Shown here piece by piece: positions 38,401 to 47,499 of a stretch of 64,000 nucleotides of DNA. This DNA comes from Desmodus rotundus. Taxonomy: Eukaryota; Chordata; Mammalia; Chiroptera; Phyllostomidae. The notes under the pieces are model-generated. The model made no database searches. It had not been told where the DNA came from and worked only from the letters and a program-made list of their open reading frames with translations. Positions within the stretch are counted from its first letter, which is position 1; each line of letters starts with the position of its first letter. The stretch spans positions 17,680,739 to 17,744,738 of the forward strand of contig NC_071397.1 of the NCBI RefSeq assembly GCF_022682495.2. The letters are read 5' to 3'. The position numbers and the translations under genes were made by a program.

Positions 38401-41400
38401 CGTGTTGTATTTTATGTGTGTGTGGTGTTTTTGGTGCTCTCCTTCTTACACAGGTACATACGATTCTTCCCCGATGGCCACGTGATGATGTTGACAACCC
38501 CCGAGGAGCCTCAGTCCATCGTTCCTCGTTTAAGAACTCGGAATGCTAGGTAGAATTTTTCTACAGTTTCTATCCAGTTCACATTTTACACGGTTAATTG
38601 CAGGTTAATATGATTCTGTGTCTTCTTAACTCACTGTTGGATAATTTAAAAAGCATTCTTGGGTGGGCATTTGTGGAAAGTAACAATTCCTATGCCTCTC
38701 CCCTGGACGGTGCACTTCAGTAGGTCCCTGGGGCCCGAGATACTAGGTTCACTCACATTCCACTTGAGTCTTCTCGAGCGCGTTGCTTAGACATTATTAC
38801 AATCCATTAGTTCCTAGATTATTTAAATACATGCAATAGCTAATGAATAGATTGAAAATGTGTTTTTTATTTTTAGAACTGATGCTGTTCTGCTGGGTCA
38901 TTATCGCTTGTCACAAGATGCAGACAATCAGACCAAAGTATTTGCTGTGATGACTAAGAGAAAAGAGGAAGTGAGTACGCAGGGTCGGACGGGCAGTTTT
39001 CCTGTCATGGCCTGTGCGCTCTAGCAGTCTTGATTAGAAAGGGTAAAAGCATGCTGTTTCGTTATTTATACTATTACCCAGGATGCGTAATGACTGTAGC
39101 GTATCTCTGAAGAGAACAGGAGGGTTTTCAAAAAGAATGTGGTTATTTTTTATTGGTTCGGCTTGCTTGTTTTTCTCCAAATGGTTTCTTTTTCTGGTCC
39201 TGGTTTTCACATGTGAAAATGTAAAGCCTGAATGTCCTTCTGTAAAGTAACTAGTAAAAGGATACCTGAATATGTGTTTTTGGCTCTTCTCATTTTGAAT
39301 CATATGGGATTTTCTTTCTAAATTAGCTCAAATAGGTAATTCTTTTCATATGGGTATTCTTATAGAGAATTTCAATTTCTACTGGAAATAAGCTAATGTA
39401 AGATAATTTCCTTCTTCTCATTCTTACAAAAGAAAAAAATTGCCAAGCAAATATATTGCTGGATTATCACACTCAATAGAGTTTTAAACCTTAAGAGATT
39501 GAGGGCTTTTTTTTTTTAAACAACCTTTCTCTGAGTGCATTTTTTTAGCCCTGGTTAAAAACCATAATGTATACCCAAAAAGTCAGTTGTGAGGAAGTTA
39601 TAATTGCTTTTGTAAATTAGTATAGGATTTGAAAGAAGTTCCCCTTGTGTTGAATCCCTCTCTCTTCTCTAGCATTGTATCGAGATAGGGTTTCTCCGTG
39701 AGTCCTGGTCCTGTCACCTTGGGCCCGGCTTCTCTGCTCGGCTCTCACAGACTCCTGAAATCGGGGGCAACAGTCTGAGGGGCAGAGATAGTTGCAGTGA
39801 CTGTGGCCTTGGCCATGAGTTTCCTGAGGTCAGAATTGGGGAGTTTGTGATGCTCCAGTCTAGGTTTTGTCTAATTAGAATTTAGGAACTCCCACATGGA
39901 AAAGCTGTTTTCTCTTCAGACTACGGCACAATAAAACTATATGTAGTGTTGATATTTTTGTGTTTTTAGCAGCAGTATTTGCAGAAGTGTCGTTCTAATG
40001 AAGCTTGTCACATCTATTTCTCCATTGACTAATTTTCTGTTACTGCAAAAAATAAGTTATATTCTGCTTTTTCTGTAGCTGTCACCAACTTATCACTTTC
40101 TCTGTTTAAAAATTCCCAAGTGTTTTCAAATAAGAGGAAATGTTAGGCTTCAAGAAAGGAGACTGAAGTCTTAATTCCCATCTGAAACTGCTGTGTAACT
40201 TTGGTTAACTCCTTTGGCCTGTTTGGGTCGTCACTCTTCAGCCATTAAATAGCAGTAATGCAATCATATTTAGTACATGAGGGTATTATGATGATTTACT
40301 GAGATGATGATGATGAGGGGAAAAACCTTATGTTTTTAGAGTGCTTAATATTTTCTTTAGTTTAAAGATTTTATTTATTTATTTTTAGAGAGAAGGGAAG
40401 AGAGGGAGAATAAGAGGGAGAGAAACATCAATGTGTGATTGCCTCTTGCTGCTGGGGATCTGGCCCACAAACCAGACATGTGCCCTGACTGGGAATTGAA
40501 CCAGTGAACTTTTGGTTCTCAGGCTGGAACTCAACCCACTGAGCCACACCAGCCCGGGCTGAGTGCTTAACATTTTTCAAGACACTTATACACAATCTTA
40601 TTTGATATCCAAGACAACTCCACTATATACAAATGTTATGTTATGCTTGCATAATATATTTCAAATAGGATTTGAAAGAAGTTCCCCTTGTGTTGAATCC
40701 CTCTTTCTTCTCTAGCATTATGTGTCGAGATAGGGTTTCTCCGTGAGTTCTGGTTCTGTTCTATATTTATAATATTGAAAGATATTTATATTTATTTTTC
40801 TATAGAAAATATTTATAGGAATATAGAAAAGCTCATGCTCCTTTTCTTTCACAGAAGCCACTTGACTATAAATACAGATACTTCCGTCGTGTCCCTGTGC
40901 AAGAAGCAGATCAGAGTTTTCACGTGGGGCTGCAGCTGTGTTCCAGTGGCCACCAGAGGTTCAACAAGCTCATCTGGATACACCATTCTTGTCACATTAC
41001 GTACAAGTAGGTGCCTGCGTTAAAAATACCAAGGCTACAGGATGAATGTGTACTTAGCGGATCTTTTTTCTTCTCCCTTGTTTTTCTTACCATTTTTTTA
41101 CTTTTATTTCCATTTGGTTTATCCTCGGGGATTATACACTGATTTTAATAAAATTGTGGTTAGAAAAGTAAGTCTGCTAAGAAGACTTCTTGTATCCCAA
41201 AGCCAAATCTATTACGTGGTTCCTATATAAAGTTCTTGTTATATGAAGATTATTTTTTCTTACACTTTATTTTACATAATCATGCTTAATATCTTTAAAT
41301 GTTCTTCAAAAATATTATTTTCAGACATGCAGAAAAGTTGAAAGAATTTTATAGTGGAGACCTATCTACCTGCTCAGTACACCATATAATACTAGTTTCA

Positions 41401-44400
41401 GGTGTACAGTCCAGTGACCTGACATTTGTGTACAGTGTGGTCACTACACTAAGTCTAACGCAGACAGTGAAAGTGAGCTGTCACTGTGCAAACTCACCGC
41501 AATATTATCGTTTCTATTCCCCTGCACCTTTGTCGCCTATCCCCCTAGTCTCCCTCCCCTCTAGCAGTCATCAGTCTGTTCTCTGTGTCTGTGAGTCTCT
41601 TTCTACTTTGCATATTTATATCCTTTAGATTCTAGGTTCTACATGTAACTATAGGGTATTTGCCCTTCTCTGTCTGACTTATTTTACTTAGCATTATACC
41701 TTCTAGGTCCATCCACATTGTTACGAATGGCAACATTTTCTTTTTATTGCTTTGCTATTTTACTTTTTTATTTTTTAATAATTTTTAAATTACAGTGGAC
41801 ATACAATACTATATTGTTTCAGGTAACATAAGGATTATAGATTTGTATAACTGACAAAGTGATTACTCCAATAAGTCCAGTACCCATCTGACAGCAAACA
41901 CAGTTGTTACAGTGCTGTTGACTATTCCCTATGCTGTGTTTACATCCCCAGGACTTTTTATAATGGGCGATTTATACAATTTAATCCCTCCCCTTTTTTT
42001 ACCCATCCTCCCAGCCCCCATCTCCTCTGGCAACCATTAAAATGTTCTCTGCATCTATGAGTTGGTTTCTGTTTTGATGTTTTTGTTTGTTTTTTAGATT
42101 CCATATATAAGTGAAATCATACTGTGTTTCTCTTTCTCTGTCTGACTTCACTTAGCATAATACTCTCTAGGTCCATCCATGTTGTCACAAATGGCAAGAT
42201 ACCATTCTTTTTATGGCTGAGGAATGTTCCACTGTATTGGGTTGGCCAAAAGTTTGTTTAGTGTTTTTCTGTACGATGGGTCTAGCAGTGCTTAGTTGTC
42301 TTTAACTTTATTCAAAACAATTTTGTTAAATTGTATTGTGACAGCTGTCATGTCAGCGTGCATTTAAAAAAAACTTACCAAAATTGGTAAATTTTTCTGC
42401 AGCCATTTTAATATTGAAGATGGAAGAAAATACCCAATATTTTCGGCATATTATGCTTTATTATTTCAAGAAAGGTAAAAATGCAACTGAAATGCAAAAG
42501 AAGATTTGTGCAGTGTATGGAGAAGGTACTGTGACTGATTGAACATGTCAAAAATGTTTTGTGAAGATTCTTGGTACTATTGACATTTTAGCCAAATCAT
42601 TCTTTGCTGTGGAGCACTCTTACGCACTGGAGAATGTTGAGAAGCACCCTGGCCTCTACCCACTAGAAGCCAGTAGTGGGAAGTAGCTGACATACTCAAA
42701 ATATCCAAGTCAGTAAAGTTACTGGTGAAAATGAAAACTGTGTCTTTTATTTTACAGAAGAAACTAAATGGACGTTTTGGCCGACCCAGTATATATGCAC
42801 CCGTCATCTTTACCCACGCATCTCGCAGTGGGCGCTCAGGTCGCCTTCGCGTCTTGGCTGTTGTAATGCTGTGGCGATCATAGGGATATGCAGGTCTTTC
42901 TGAATTAGTGTCTTGGGTTTTTTTGGATAAATATCCGGAAGTAGAATCGCTGAATCCTCCTTGGACTCTTGCCACAGCTTTTGTTTTAAAGTCTGTTTTC
43001 TCTGATATAAATATTGTTACTATAGCTTTTTTAATTTCCATTTGCATGAATTGTCTTTTCCCATCCCTTTACTTTGTGTATCTTTCGATGTGAAGTAGGT
43101 CTCTTATAGGCAGCATATATATGGGTCGTCTTTTCTTTTTTTTTTTTGGTTATCCATAGTTCATTTTTTATTTTACTTTTTTCTGTTGCTGTTTATCCCT
43201 CCTGTACCCTCTTCCAGTCCCTCCCCCTCCCACAGTCACCACACTGTTGTTTGTATCTGTGAGTTCTTTCTCTTTTTTGCTTATCCTATCCATTTAGCCT
43301 CCCTCTGTCTTTTGGTTGCAGCATTTAATCCATTTACTTTTAAAGCAATTATTGATGGCTATGTAGTTATTGCCATTTTATTCTTTTTTTTCTTCTTCTT
43401 GAAGAAGTCCATTTAACATTTCTTGTTCTACTGGTTTGGTGGTGATGAATTCTTTCAGCTTTTTCTTGTCTGGGCAGCTATTTATCTGTCCTTTGATTCT
43501 AAATGATGGCCTTGCTGGGTACGGTAAGCTTGGTCGTAGGTCCTTTTCATGCTTTGAATATGTTGTGCAAACCTCTTCTGGCCTGCAAAGGGGCCCCCAT
43601 ACACACGCTGTGACACTTGCCCATTGCCCCAGGTCCAGATGGTTCCCTCGGCCCCCCAAGTGCTCTTGTGGGTCCCCAGCCTTCTCTGCAGTCTCTCTCT
43701 CTTGCCTGTTGTGCAGAGGCTGTTCAGCTGGCCCTCAGTTTTGTCTCGGGGAACTGCTCTAATGGTAGGTATACATGTGGTACGTTCTGGGGAGGAGGCA
43801 AGCTCAGTGTCCTCCTGTGCTGCCATCTTGACCTTTCTGTGAGTTAGGACTTACCTGTATGAAATCAGTAATGAACAGAAGAGTGTGTGTAAGAACAGAG
43901 CAGCACAGAAATAAGTAAATTAAAGAAGTAATTAAGAAGGTGGAATATCAATTCGTATGGATATTGAAGTTAGCTGTTGTTGGGTTTTAAAGAATATTGG
44001 TATGTGACTAAAGGCTTCCCATTCCAGTTGGGTCCAGAATTCTGAGAGACAGATTTTGGGATCACCTTCGATTAGCCTACTTCACAACCTCCGCCATGTT
44101 GTTGAATGCTTTTGGAGCCACAGTCCCAGCTTGCAGATAACTTTTTGCACTCATTTGGAAGGTCCTGACAGCTGAGAAGGAGCAGGCTTTTTTTCTTTCT
44201 CCTTATCTCCTTTTTGCTTCTCTCAGGAATCTGTGGAGTTTTTTTTTTTTTTTTTTAATGGAGAAACCAGACCCAGAAGTAGAACCAAAGAAATGAAAAG
44301 TATCAAGTTTTAGGAGAAAAAGGGACACTATAAAAGGCACTGTTTGTGACTGCTAATGGTCGCCTTGACTTTCTTATAATATGTATAAAAGCATTCGAGT

Positions 44401-45247
44401 TTTCTGCTTCTATTTATTTCTCCTCTTTGGGAGGAAAATATAAGAGACTGTAATAGTAAAACTTGTCATCTGCTTCCCCTCCATCCCATCTGTAATTATG
44501 TTGTTGGTCATGCTAATATTAAATCATTAAATTCTATTCCACGATTATAATTCTTTCTAAGATTAAATTTTAACAAGAGCCTTAAAATGTCTATAGCTTT
44601 TGACTTAGAATTTTACTTTTTGGAATCTGTCCAAAGGACATAATCAAAAACATCACAACATTTTTAGTTGCCAAGAACTGAAAACAATGTACAATTCCCA
44701 ACAAAAGGGGAATTACTAAGTAAATTGTGGTACAAGCAGACAGTGAAATACTAAGCAGCCACTAAAAATGACTTCTGGTTATATTAGGAAATGTATATGT
44801 TGTAATAAGAAATGAAGTAAGGACGATGAAGCAGAGTACGATCTCAGTAGGAAAGCTGGTTAGAGAGGTTGAGGCGCTTGGAAGAAACATTAGGGGAAAA
44901 GTGCTTGGTACTGCTGTATCTGAATGATAGAATAGATAGAATTATGAGTGACTGTTTTGCACTTTCCTAAATTTAAAAACTTTTCTACAATGTGCCTATA
45001 TTATTTAGAATTTACTGGGAAGTACAAAAAACTGTGAAAGGCTAGAGTATAAAATAACCCCTCACCCTCAGAAATATGCAAGGATTTTAAATGAGTTGAG
45101 ACTTCCCGGTAACTAGTAATTTTGTGCATTCTTTCCAGGTCAACTGGTGAGACTGCAGTCACTGCTTTTGAGATCGACAAGATGTACACCCCCTTGTTTT
45201 TCTCCAGAGCGAGGAGCTACACTGCCTTCTCAGAGAGGCCTCTGTAG
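17488..45247 (+). CDS. FBXO9: FBXO9, F-box only protein 9 (13 coding exons)
   Basis: Substrate-recognition subunit of an SCF (SKP1-CUL1-RBX1) ubiquitin ligase. In human cells it is known to target CK2-phosphorylated TELO2 and TTI1 and so tune mTORC1. The thirteen exons join in frame to 436 residues plus stop, one residue shorter than the 437-residue human form I recall. Visible parts are an acidic N-terminus (residues 2-30), a TPR-like helical pair (about 84-117, G97, Y100, A109), the F-box (about 179-228, from [10 protein letters not shown] to DPEIW) and the conserved C-terminal domain (about 245-436) ending in SERPL. The start ATG is the last three bases of exon 1. All acceptors are AG. Ten of the twelve donors are GT; intron 2 has GC and intron 3 has TT at the expected place. 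Identity is certain; whether exon 3 is normally spliced in this genome is not. Confidence 0.95.
20631..20714 (+). CDS. FBXO9: FBXO9 coding exon 2 (residues 2-29)
   Basis: Encodes the acidic segment [10 protein letters not shown]... to ADLQ, following the acceptor CCCCCTTCAG. The donor is CAG|GCATGT at 20,715, a GC rather than GT dinucleotide. The nearest GT (CAT|GTTTCT) would add 4 nt and break the frame, so a GC-AG intron is the best reading. It carries one acidic residue fewer than the human form I recall. Confidence 0.9.
20960..21900 (+). mobile_element. Old L1 3' fragment, split by a SINE
   Basis: L1 ORF2-end motifs such as CCCTTTGAACCAGCAATGCT, TACTGTAGCATTGTTTATAT and CCTAAATGTCCATCC are in order on the plus strand. 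A VES copy interrupts it. It lies in FBXO9 intron 2. Confidence 0.7.
21481..21684 (+). mobile_element. VES SINE nested in L1
   Basis: Intact head GGCCTGGCTGGTGTGGCTCA and CT-rich tail. A likely target duplication AAAGAAATAATGG / AAAGAAAGAATGG flanks it. Confidence 0.9.
23011..23169 (+). CDS. FBXO9: FBXO9 coding exon 3 (residues 30-82), donor lost
   Basis: Encodes [17 protein letters not shown]... to AKEEK after the acceptor TTCCCCTAG. It is 53 codons, the same length as in human, with phase 0 at both ends. The base after AAG is T (AAAAG|TTAAGT), where GTAAGT would be expected. Shifting the cut one base upstream (AAAA|GTTAAG) removes one nucleotide and gives a stop six codons into exon 4. Skipping the exon keeps the frame and deletes residues 30-82. 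Confidence 0.85.
23700..25310 (-). mobile_element. Old antisense L1 3' region in FBXO9 intron 3
   Basis: In reverse order it shows L1 3' end and ORF2-derived segments, for example TTTGGGTTGCTTCCAGCTTT and CAGCATTTGGTGTTGTCATT, through TTTATGTAAGGGATGAGGTT. A SINE at 24,826-25,070 interrupts it. Confidence 0.75.
24826..25070 (-). mobile_element. Diverged tRNA-derived SINE with GACA repeat
   Basis: Read on the minus strand it has a GGCCCCAGCCGAGTGGTTCA head and a CT-rich tail. Within it a (GACA)n run covers about 24,881-24,910. The L1 sequence resumes on the other side (CCAATTTATCAACTT / CAGTCTATCGACTT). Confidence 0.75.
25376..25433 (+). CDS. FBXO9: FBXO9 coding exon 4 (residues 83-101)
   Basis: Acceptor TTTTTATAG and donor G|GTAAAA. 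Encodes [19 protein letters not shown], the first helix and turn of the TPR-like motif. The exon starts in phase 0 and ends after the first base of a codon. Confidence 0.95.
26297..26342 (-). repeat. tRNA-Lys(CTT)-like 5' half
   Basis: The minus strand reads TGGGTAGCTCAGTTGGTAGA then GCATGAGACTCTTAAATCTC, a D-arm and anticodon arm of tRNA-Lys with anticodon CTT. The T-arm and acceptor 3' strand are missing, so this is a tRNA-derived fragment or SINE head and not a working tRNA gene. Confidence 0.6.
26869..26968 (+). CDS. FBXO9: FBXO9 coding exon 5 (residues 102-135)
   Basis: Acceptor TTCTTTTAG and donor TA|GTGCGT. Encodes [17 protein letters not shown]... to GVGNS, completing the TPR-like motif. 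Codon Y135 is split with exon 6. Confidence 0.95.
27556..27722 (+). mobile_element. VES SINE, internally deleted
   Basis: AAAGGTCGCTGGTTTGATTC, TCTCTCCCTCTCTTTCTCC and an AAATGAATAAATAAAATCC tail. The part between B box and CT tail is shortened. Located in FBXO9 intron 5. Confidence 0.8.
28848..29052 (+). mobile_element. VES SINE with target duplication
   Basis: Near-consensus copy. A direct repeat AGAATATGTTTACTTCAG just before it and AGAATATATTTACTTCAG just after it (one mismatch) is a clear target-site duplication. Confidence 0.95.
29401..29531 (+). CDS. FBXO9: FBXO9 coding exon 6 (residues 135-179)
   Basis: Acceptor CTTTTTGCAG and donor CAG|GTGAGG. Encodes [20 protein letters not shown]... 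to SQTHIS, an acidic then helical linker before the F-box. Codon V179 is completed by exon 7. Confidence 0.95.
30324..30438 (+). CDS. FBXO9: FBXO9 coding exon 7 (F-box, residues 179-217)
   Basis: Acceptor CTCTTTTGCAG and donor CAG|GTACTA. Encodes [16 protein letters not shown]... to CRGFYICA, the core of the SKP1-binding F-box. The helix reads [12 protein letters not shown], where I recall LEQLSLVCRGFY in human; this is a surface-type change. Confidence 0.95.
30862..31400 (-). mobile_element. 5'-truncated antisense L1 3' end
   Basis: Reverse-strand L1 ORF2 end and 3' UTR: GCATAATGCTTTCTAGTTCC, GCATAGTATTCCATTGTGTA and TAGGTTGCTTCCAGCACTTG. Lies in FBXO9 intron 7. Confidence 0.85.
31800..33087 (+). 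mobile_element. Young 5'-truncated L1, ORF2 C-terminal part plus 3' UTR
   Basis: A frame open from 31,801 to 32,586 encodes the ORF2p C-terminus ([40 protein letters not shown], a CWWEC motif, [10 protein letters not shown]). It continues in another frame at 32,577-32,819 ([32 protein letters not shown]), so a frameshift is present. A G-rich 3' UTR and an A-rich tail end near 33,087. The least decayed L1 in the window; not a host gene. Confidence 0.9.
33683..33780 (-). mobile_element. Truncated VES SINE nested in L1
   Basis: Only the head half is present: CTGAGCCACACCAGCCAGGG at its plus-strand right end and GCCTGCAACCCAGGCATGTG at the left. A likely target duplication is TCTGTATCTATGGG / TCTGTATTTCTGTGG. 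Confidence 0.8.
34915..35090 (-). mobile_element. VES SINE nested in L1
   Basis: AAAGATTTTATTCATTTATT tail on the left, purine-rich middle, GGCCTGCAACCCAGGCATGC and a head truncated at GACTCAGCC. Confidence 0.85.
36443..36638 (+). mobile_element. VES SINE with target duplication
   Basis: Full copy starting GCCCTGGCTGGTGTAGCTCA. Flanks AAGCTATTCATTCAG and AAGCTGTTCATTCAG form a target duplication. Confidence 0.95.
37356..37474 (+). CDS. FBXO9: FBXO9 coding exon 8 (residues 217-257)
   Basis: Acceptor TTCTTCCTTAG and donor G|GTAAGT. Encodes [15 protein letters not shown]... to RPRVRFD. It holds the end of the F-box (DPEIW) and the start of the C-terminal domain. The intron before it is nearly 7 kb long and almost wholly L1 and SINE. 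Confidence 0.95.
37702..37792 (+). CDS. FBXO9: FBXO9 coding exon 9 (residues 257-287)
   Basis: Acceptor TTTTTAAATAG and donor AG|GTACAA. Encodes [20 protein letters not shown]... to VEYY, within the conserved FBXO9 C-terminal domain. Confidence 0.95.
38454..38549 (+). CDS. FBXO9: FBXO9 coding exon 10 (residues 287-319)
   Basis: Acceptor CTTACACAG and donor AG|GTAGAA. Encodes [20 protein letters not shown]... to LRTRNA, a strand-rich part of the C-terminal domain. Confidence 0.95.
   Translation, partial: VHTILPRWPRDDVDNPRGASVHRSSFKNSEC
38877..38970 (+). CDS. FBXO9: FBXO9 coding exon 11 (residues 319-350)
   Basis: Acceptor TTATTTTTAG and donor GAA|GTGAGT. Encodes [20 protein letters not shown]... 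to TKRKEE and ends in phase 0. Confidence 0.95.
39622..39714 (+). repeat. Intron 11 direct repeat, copy A
   Basis: 93 bp from ATAGGATTTGAAAGAAGTTC to CCTGGTCCTGT, repeated with few differences at 40,665-40,759. It holds an acceptor-like CTCTCTTCTCTAG and, 25 nt later, a donor-like GTGAGT. I do not recognise it as a transposon. Confidence 0.85.
40355..40560 (-). mobile_element. VES SINE with target duplication
   Basis: Complete minus-strand copy ending TGAGCCACACCAGCCCGGGC. Flanks GAGTGCTTAATATTTT and GAGTGCTTAACATTTT form a 16-bp duplication with one mismatch. It sits between the two intron 11 repeats. Confidence 0.95.
40665..40759 (+). repeat. Intron 11 direct repeat, copy B
   Basis: 95-bp partner of the copy at 39,622, about 1,043 bp away. 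It differs by a few substitutions and a 2-nt insertion (ATTATGTGTCGAG against ATTGTATCGAG). The acceptor-like and GTGAGT signals are kept, and the interval between them is 27 nt. It lies about 95 bp before exon 12. Confidence 0.85.
40855..41006 (+). CDS. FBXO9: FBXO9 coding exon 12 (residues 351-401)
   Basis: Acceptor CTTTCACAG and donor AA|GTAGGT. Encodes [20 protein letters not shown]... to HHSCHITY. This is the best conserved exon, with no difference from the human residues I recall. Confidence 0.95.
41320..42234 (-). mobile_element. Two antisense L1 3'-end fragments
   Basis: The L1 3'-end motif TTAGCATAATACTCTCTAGG and its relative TTAGCATTATACCTTCTAGG occur twice (near 42,155 and 41,688), each preceded by the usual CT-rich 3' UTR. 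This indicates two similar fragments in tandem in FBXO9 intron 12. Confidence 0.75.
42237..42789 (+). mobile_element. Short mariner with intact inverted ends
   Basis: Left end TTGGGTTGGCCAAAAGTTTG and right end (inverted) CTGGGTCGGCCAAAACGTCC are terminal inverted repeats, each flanked by TA (42,235-42,236 and 42,790-42,791). From ATG 42,420 about 40 codons resemble a mariner transposase N-terminus ([19 protein letters not shown]) before a stop. At 553 bp it is under half the length of an autonomous mariner, so it cannot move itself. Confidence 0.9.
42574..42677 (-). mobile_element. MER20-like segment inside the mariner
   Basis: TACTATTGACATTTTAGCC, ATTCTTTGCTGTGGAGC and CCTGGCCTCTACCCACTAGA are in the order expected of MER20 read in reverse. 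The segment stops where mariner sequence resumes. Compare the separate MER20-like copy at 54,504. Confidence 0.6.
42880..43850 (-). mobile_element. Antisense L1/HAL1 fragment
   Basis: ORF2-type antisense sequence (GGATAAATATCCGGAAGTAG; CTCTTATAGGCAGCATATAT) leads to ORF1-type antisense sequence (TTGTCTGGGCAGCTATTTAT, TCTAAATGATGGCCTTGCTG) and then a GC-rich L1 5' region ending CTGTGCTGCCATCTTGACC. A CT-rich stretch of about 130 bp at 43,135-43,265 looks like a separate L1 3' UTR insertion. Confidence 0.65.
44590..45020 (+). mobile_element. Old L1 3' fragment
   Basis: TTACTAAGTAAATTGTGGTA and ATACTAAGCAGCCACTAAAA are the diverged L1 ORF2-end motif on the plus strand. It ends about 120 bp before FBXO9 exon 13. 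Confidence 0.65.
45139..45247 (+). CDS. FBXO9: FBXO9 terminal coding exon 13 (residues 401-436)
   Basis: Acceptor TTCTTTCCAG. Encodes [18 protein letters not shown]... to YTAFSERPL and the stop TAG at 45,245-45,247, the expected FBXO9 C-terminus. Confidence 0.95.
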
Positions 45248-45745
45248 GTCCTGGCGTCCAGCCCCCTGTCAGTGTTGCATGAATGAAAGCTACAGTGCGA
45301 AAGAGCACCTAAGTTATAAATGTACGTGCGTTATATATGTATATCTGGAATTGGGATTTATTTTACACTGTTGGGGTTCTTTTAAGAAGAGTATAAATTG
45401 ATTTTTTTTAATTTAAAGGGATAGTTGATTCTTGGGGTGTTATGATTTTGAAATCAAGAAGTTGAGATAACAAGTTATTTAAACACATTTATGTTACGAA
45501 AAACATTCATATGAGCTTTAAATCATGTCCTTTTTCAAGCAGATTTCTGAGCAGATTTCTGTCACATTAAGTCTTCTGCCTGATCATCCCAATGAAATGC
45601 GTCAGGGGAGAGCTTTACCGGATAAGCATTTCTTTCACGCATGACAAAATGGCTTTGCACTAAAGGCTCAAATGTGAAAACCTGTTCTAGATTTGTTTGA
45701 AACTGCTTGACCAATAAAGATTCTAAATAAATGTTTCCTTCAAGA
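45248..45745 (+). terminator. FBXO9: FBXO9 3' UTR and polyadenylation signals
   Basis: About 500 nt of AT-rich 3' UTR run to two AATAAA hexamers, at 45,713-45,718 (within CCAATAAAGA) and 45,726-45,731. Cleavage is expected about 10-30 nt further on, near 45,740-45,755. A longer 3' UTR through a later signal cannot be excluded. Confidence 0.75.
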
Positions 45746-47499
45746 AAATGTATTTGGATGGTCTTTTTTAAGCATCAGAATAATAATCCTAGGGTAGCCA
45801 GCAAAGGCTTAAGATTCACTGCCTCGTTTCATCACTGGTTTTTACAGACAGCCACAGACTGTAGCTGTCTGACCTCTGATACTCTGAGAGATACGGACAC
45901 TCTGACCTCATCCAAGCGACTTACAAATATGTGACATTAAGTAAGAAAGAATGAATCCCTCAGGACTGGAACGTCTCAACAAGATAACGACTCGTCTTTG
46001 TTCTTAAAAGAACAGTAGAGGATTGTGTAAACCCAGGCCTAACTTTTTTTACAGAATTAAAGTTAAGTAAAGTTAAAGTTTACTCATCAAGTAAAATGTA
46101 CATTACCTCCCTAATAACAATACCAGTAGTAATTTCAGAGTTTGTGTCTGGCCGTCTGCTACCAGATTCAGATTTCTTTTTGGTGATTCAAATACAGCTA
46201 GAGTCAGTACTCAACATATTTTCAGAAATCAGCCTCTACAGCCACAGTTGCATTCAAGTTCATGTTGATGTTAAAAGACCCTTCATACATTCCTGCAAAG
46301 CAGTATGGGACAGGCCTTTTAAAAAGCTGATACCTGTTATGTTAAAGATGGAAACCAAACGTGTGTGTACAGCAAGAAGAGAGTTCTACTTCGGTTGACT
46401 CTTTGCAGCAATCAAATGTGATGTGTTCCTCAACTTAGAAAAGAGGGAGAAAGAAGCAACAAGCCTAAGATAAGGCAGCTCTGCATAACACGACTATTAG
46501 TTTTGATAAAAGGTTAACAACATCTGATGAGAACATAGTCAAGTATAGCGAGAAAAATACATTCCTAAGGAAATGGAATTTGAAGATTCTATTACTTTAC
46601 TTGCCACCTGGCCTTGGGTTAAATGACCTGTGGCTGATAGCCAGTGGATACCACGTTCAAAGTTTCCTTCATGACCACTACAGCAACTTTTTAGCTTGGA
46701 GAGCTGAAAATATTTTTTTTCAGTTTGCAATTTTTGTATATCTAAATTTTAGTACAAAAGCAATGTATATGAGAATACATGCAATGAATCAAAAAATAAC
46801 ACCCAAAAGAGCAAATTAACTCAACTGACCTCCAGCTGGCAGGAAAGCAGCACCGCCACACTGAAATGGCGAGACCCAGCAGGAGGAATCCCCCATCAGC
46901 CCCCAGGACTCAGATTGCCAGGCTTATGCCCATGAAACGGAAGTGGAGGGAATGCAGCCATCAGCTCAAAGACTTACAGACACTGAGATTGAGGTGCCTC
47001 AATAAAATAAGTTCCGTCTTTCACCTTTCAGTCAACAAGCCACCCCCTCCCCCCACAGGTTCCAGTCAACATTTACTGCCTCATTCTTGAATATCAGTGG
47101 ACATGCAAGGCATATAAAGATTAAGTCCCAAACACACAAGAGAATCAACCATTAAAAGGAACACAAGGAAACAGTAAAGTACAGGTAGCAGAAAAAATTT
47201 AAAAACAAATGAAAATTACATATCTTCAGAGAGATGGAAAAAGAAATATATCCATGAGATAAAGACAAAAGAAACACCATTGGAAGACATCTTTTGGATA
47301 TTACAAATATGAGCTAAATTTTAAAATTTTTTTGGCAAAACAATGTCAAAATTGGAATTTACCATAGAAATCATTGAACAGCCATGCCAAGTGTGCAGGT
47401 GAGGAAATGGGGAGTAGAAAGGTGAGGTGGTTTTCCTCAGGTGGTCAAAGTGGGACCCTGACAAATTCAAGAACACCTCTACAAAGTGTCTAGCAGAAG

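Noticed and set aside
38680..38830. Diverged MER5A-like trace in FBXO9 intron 10
   Set aside because: The similarity by eye was too weak to list as a feature.
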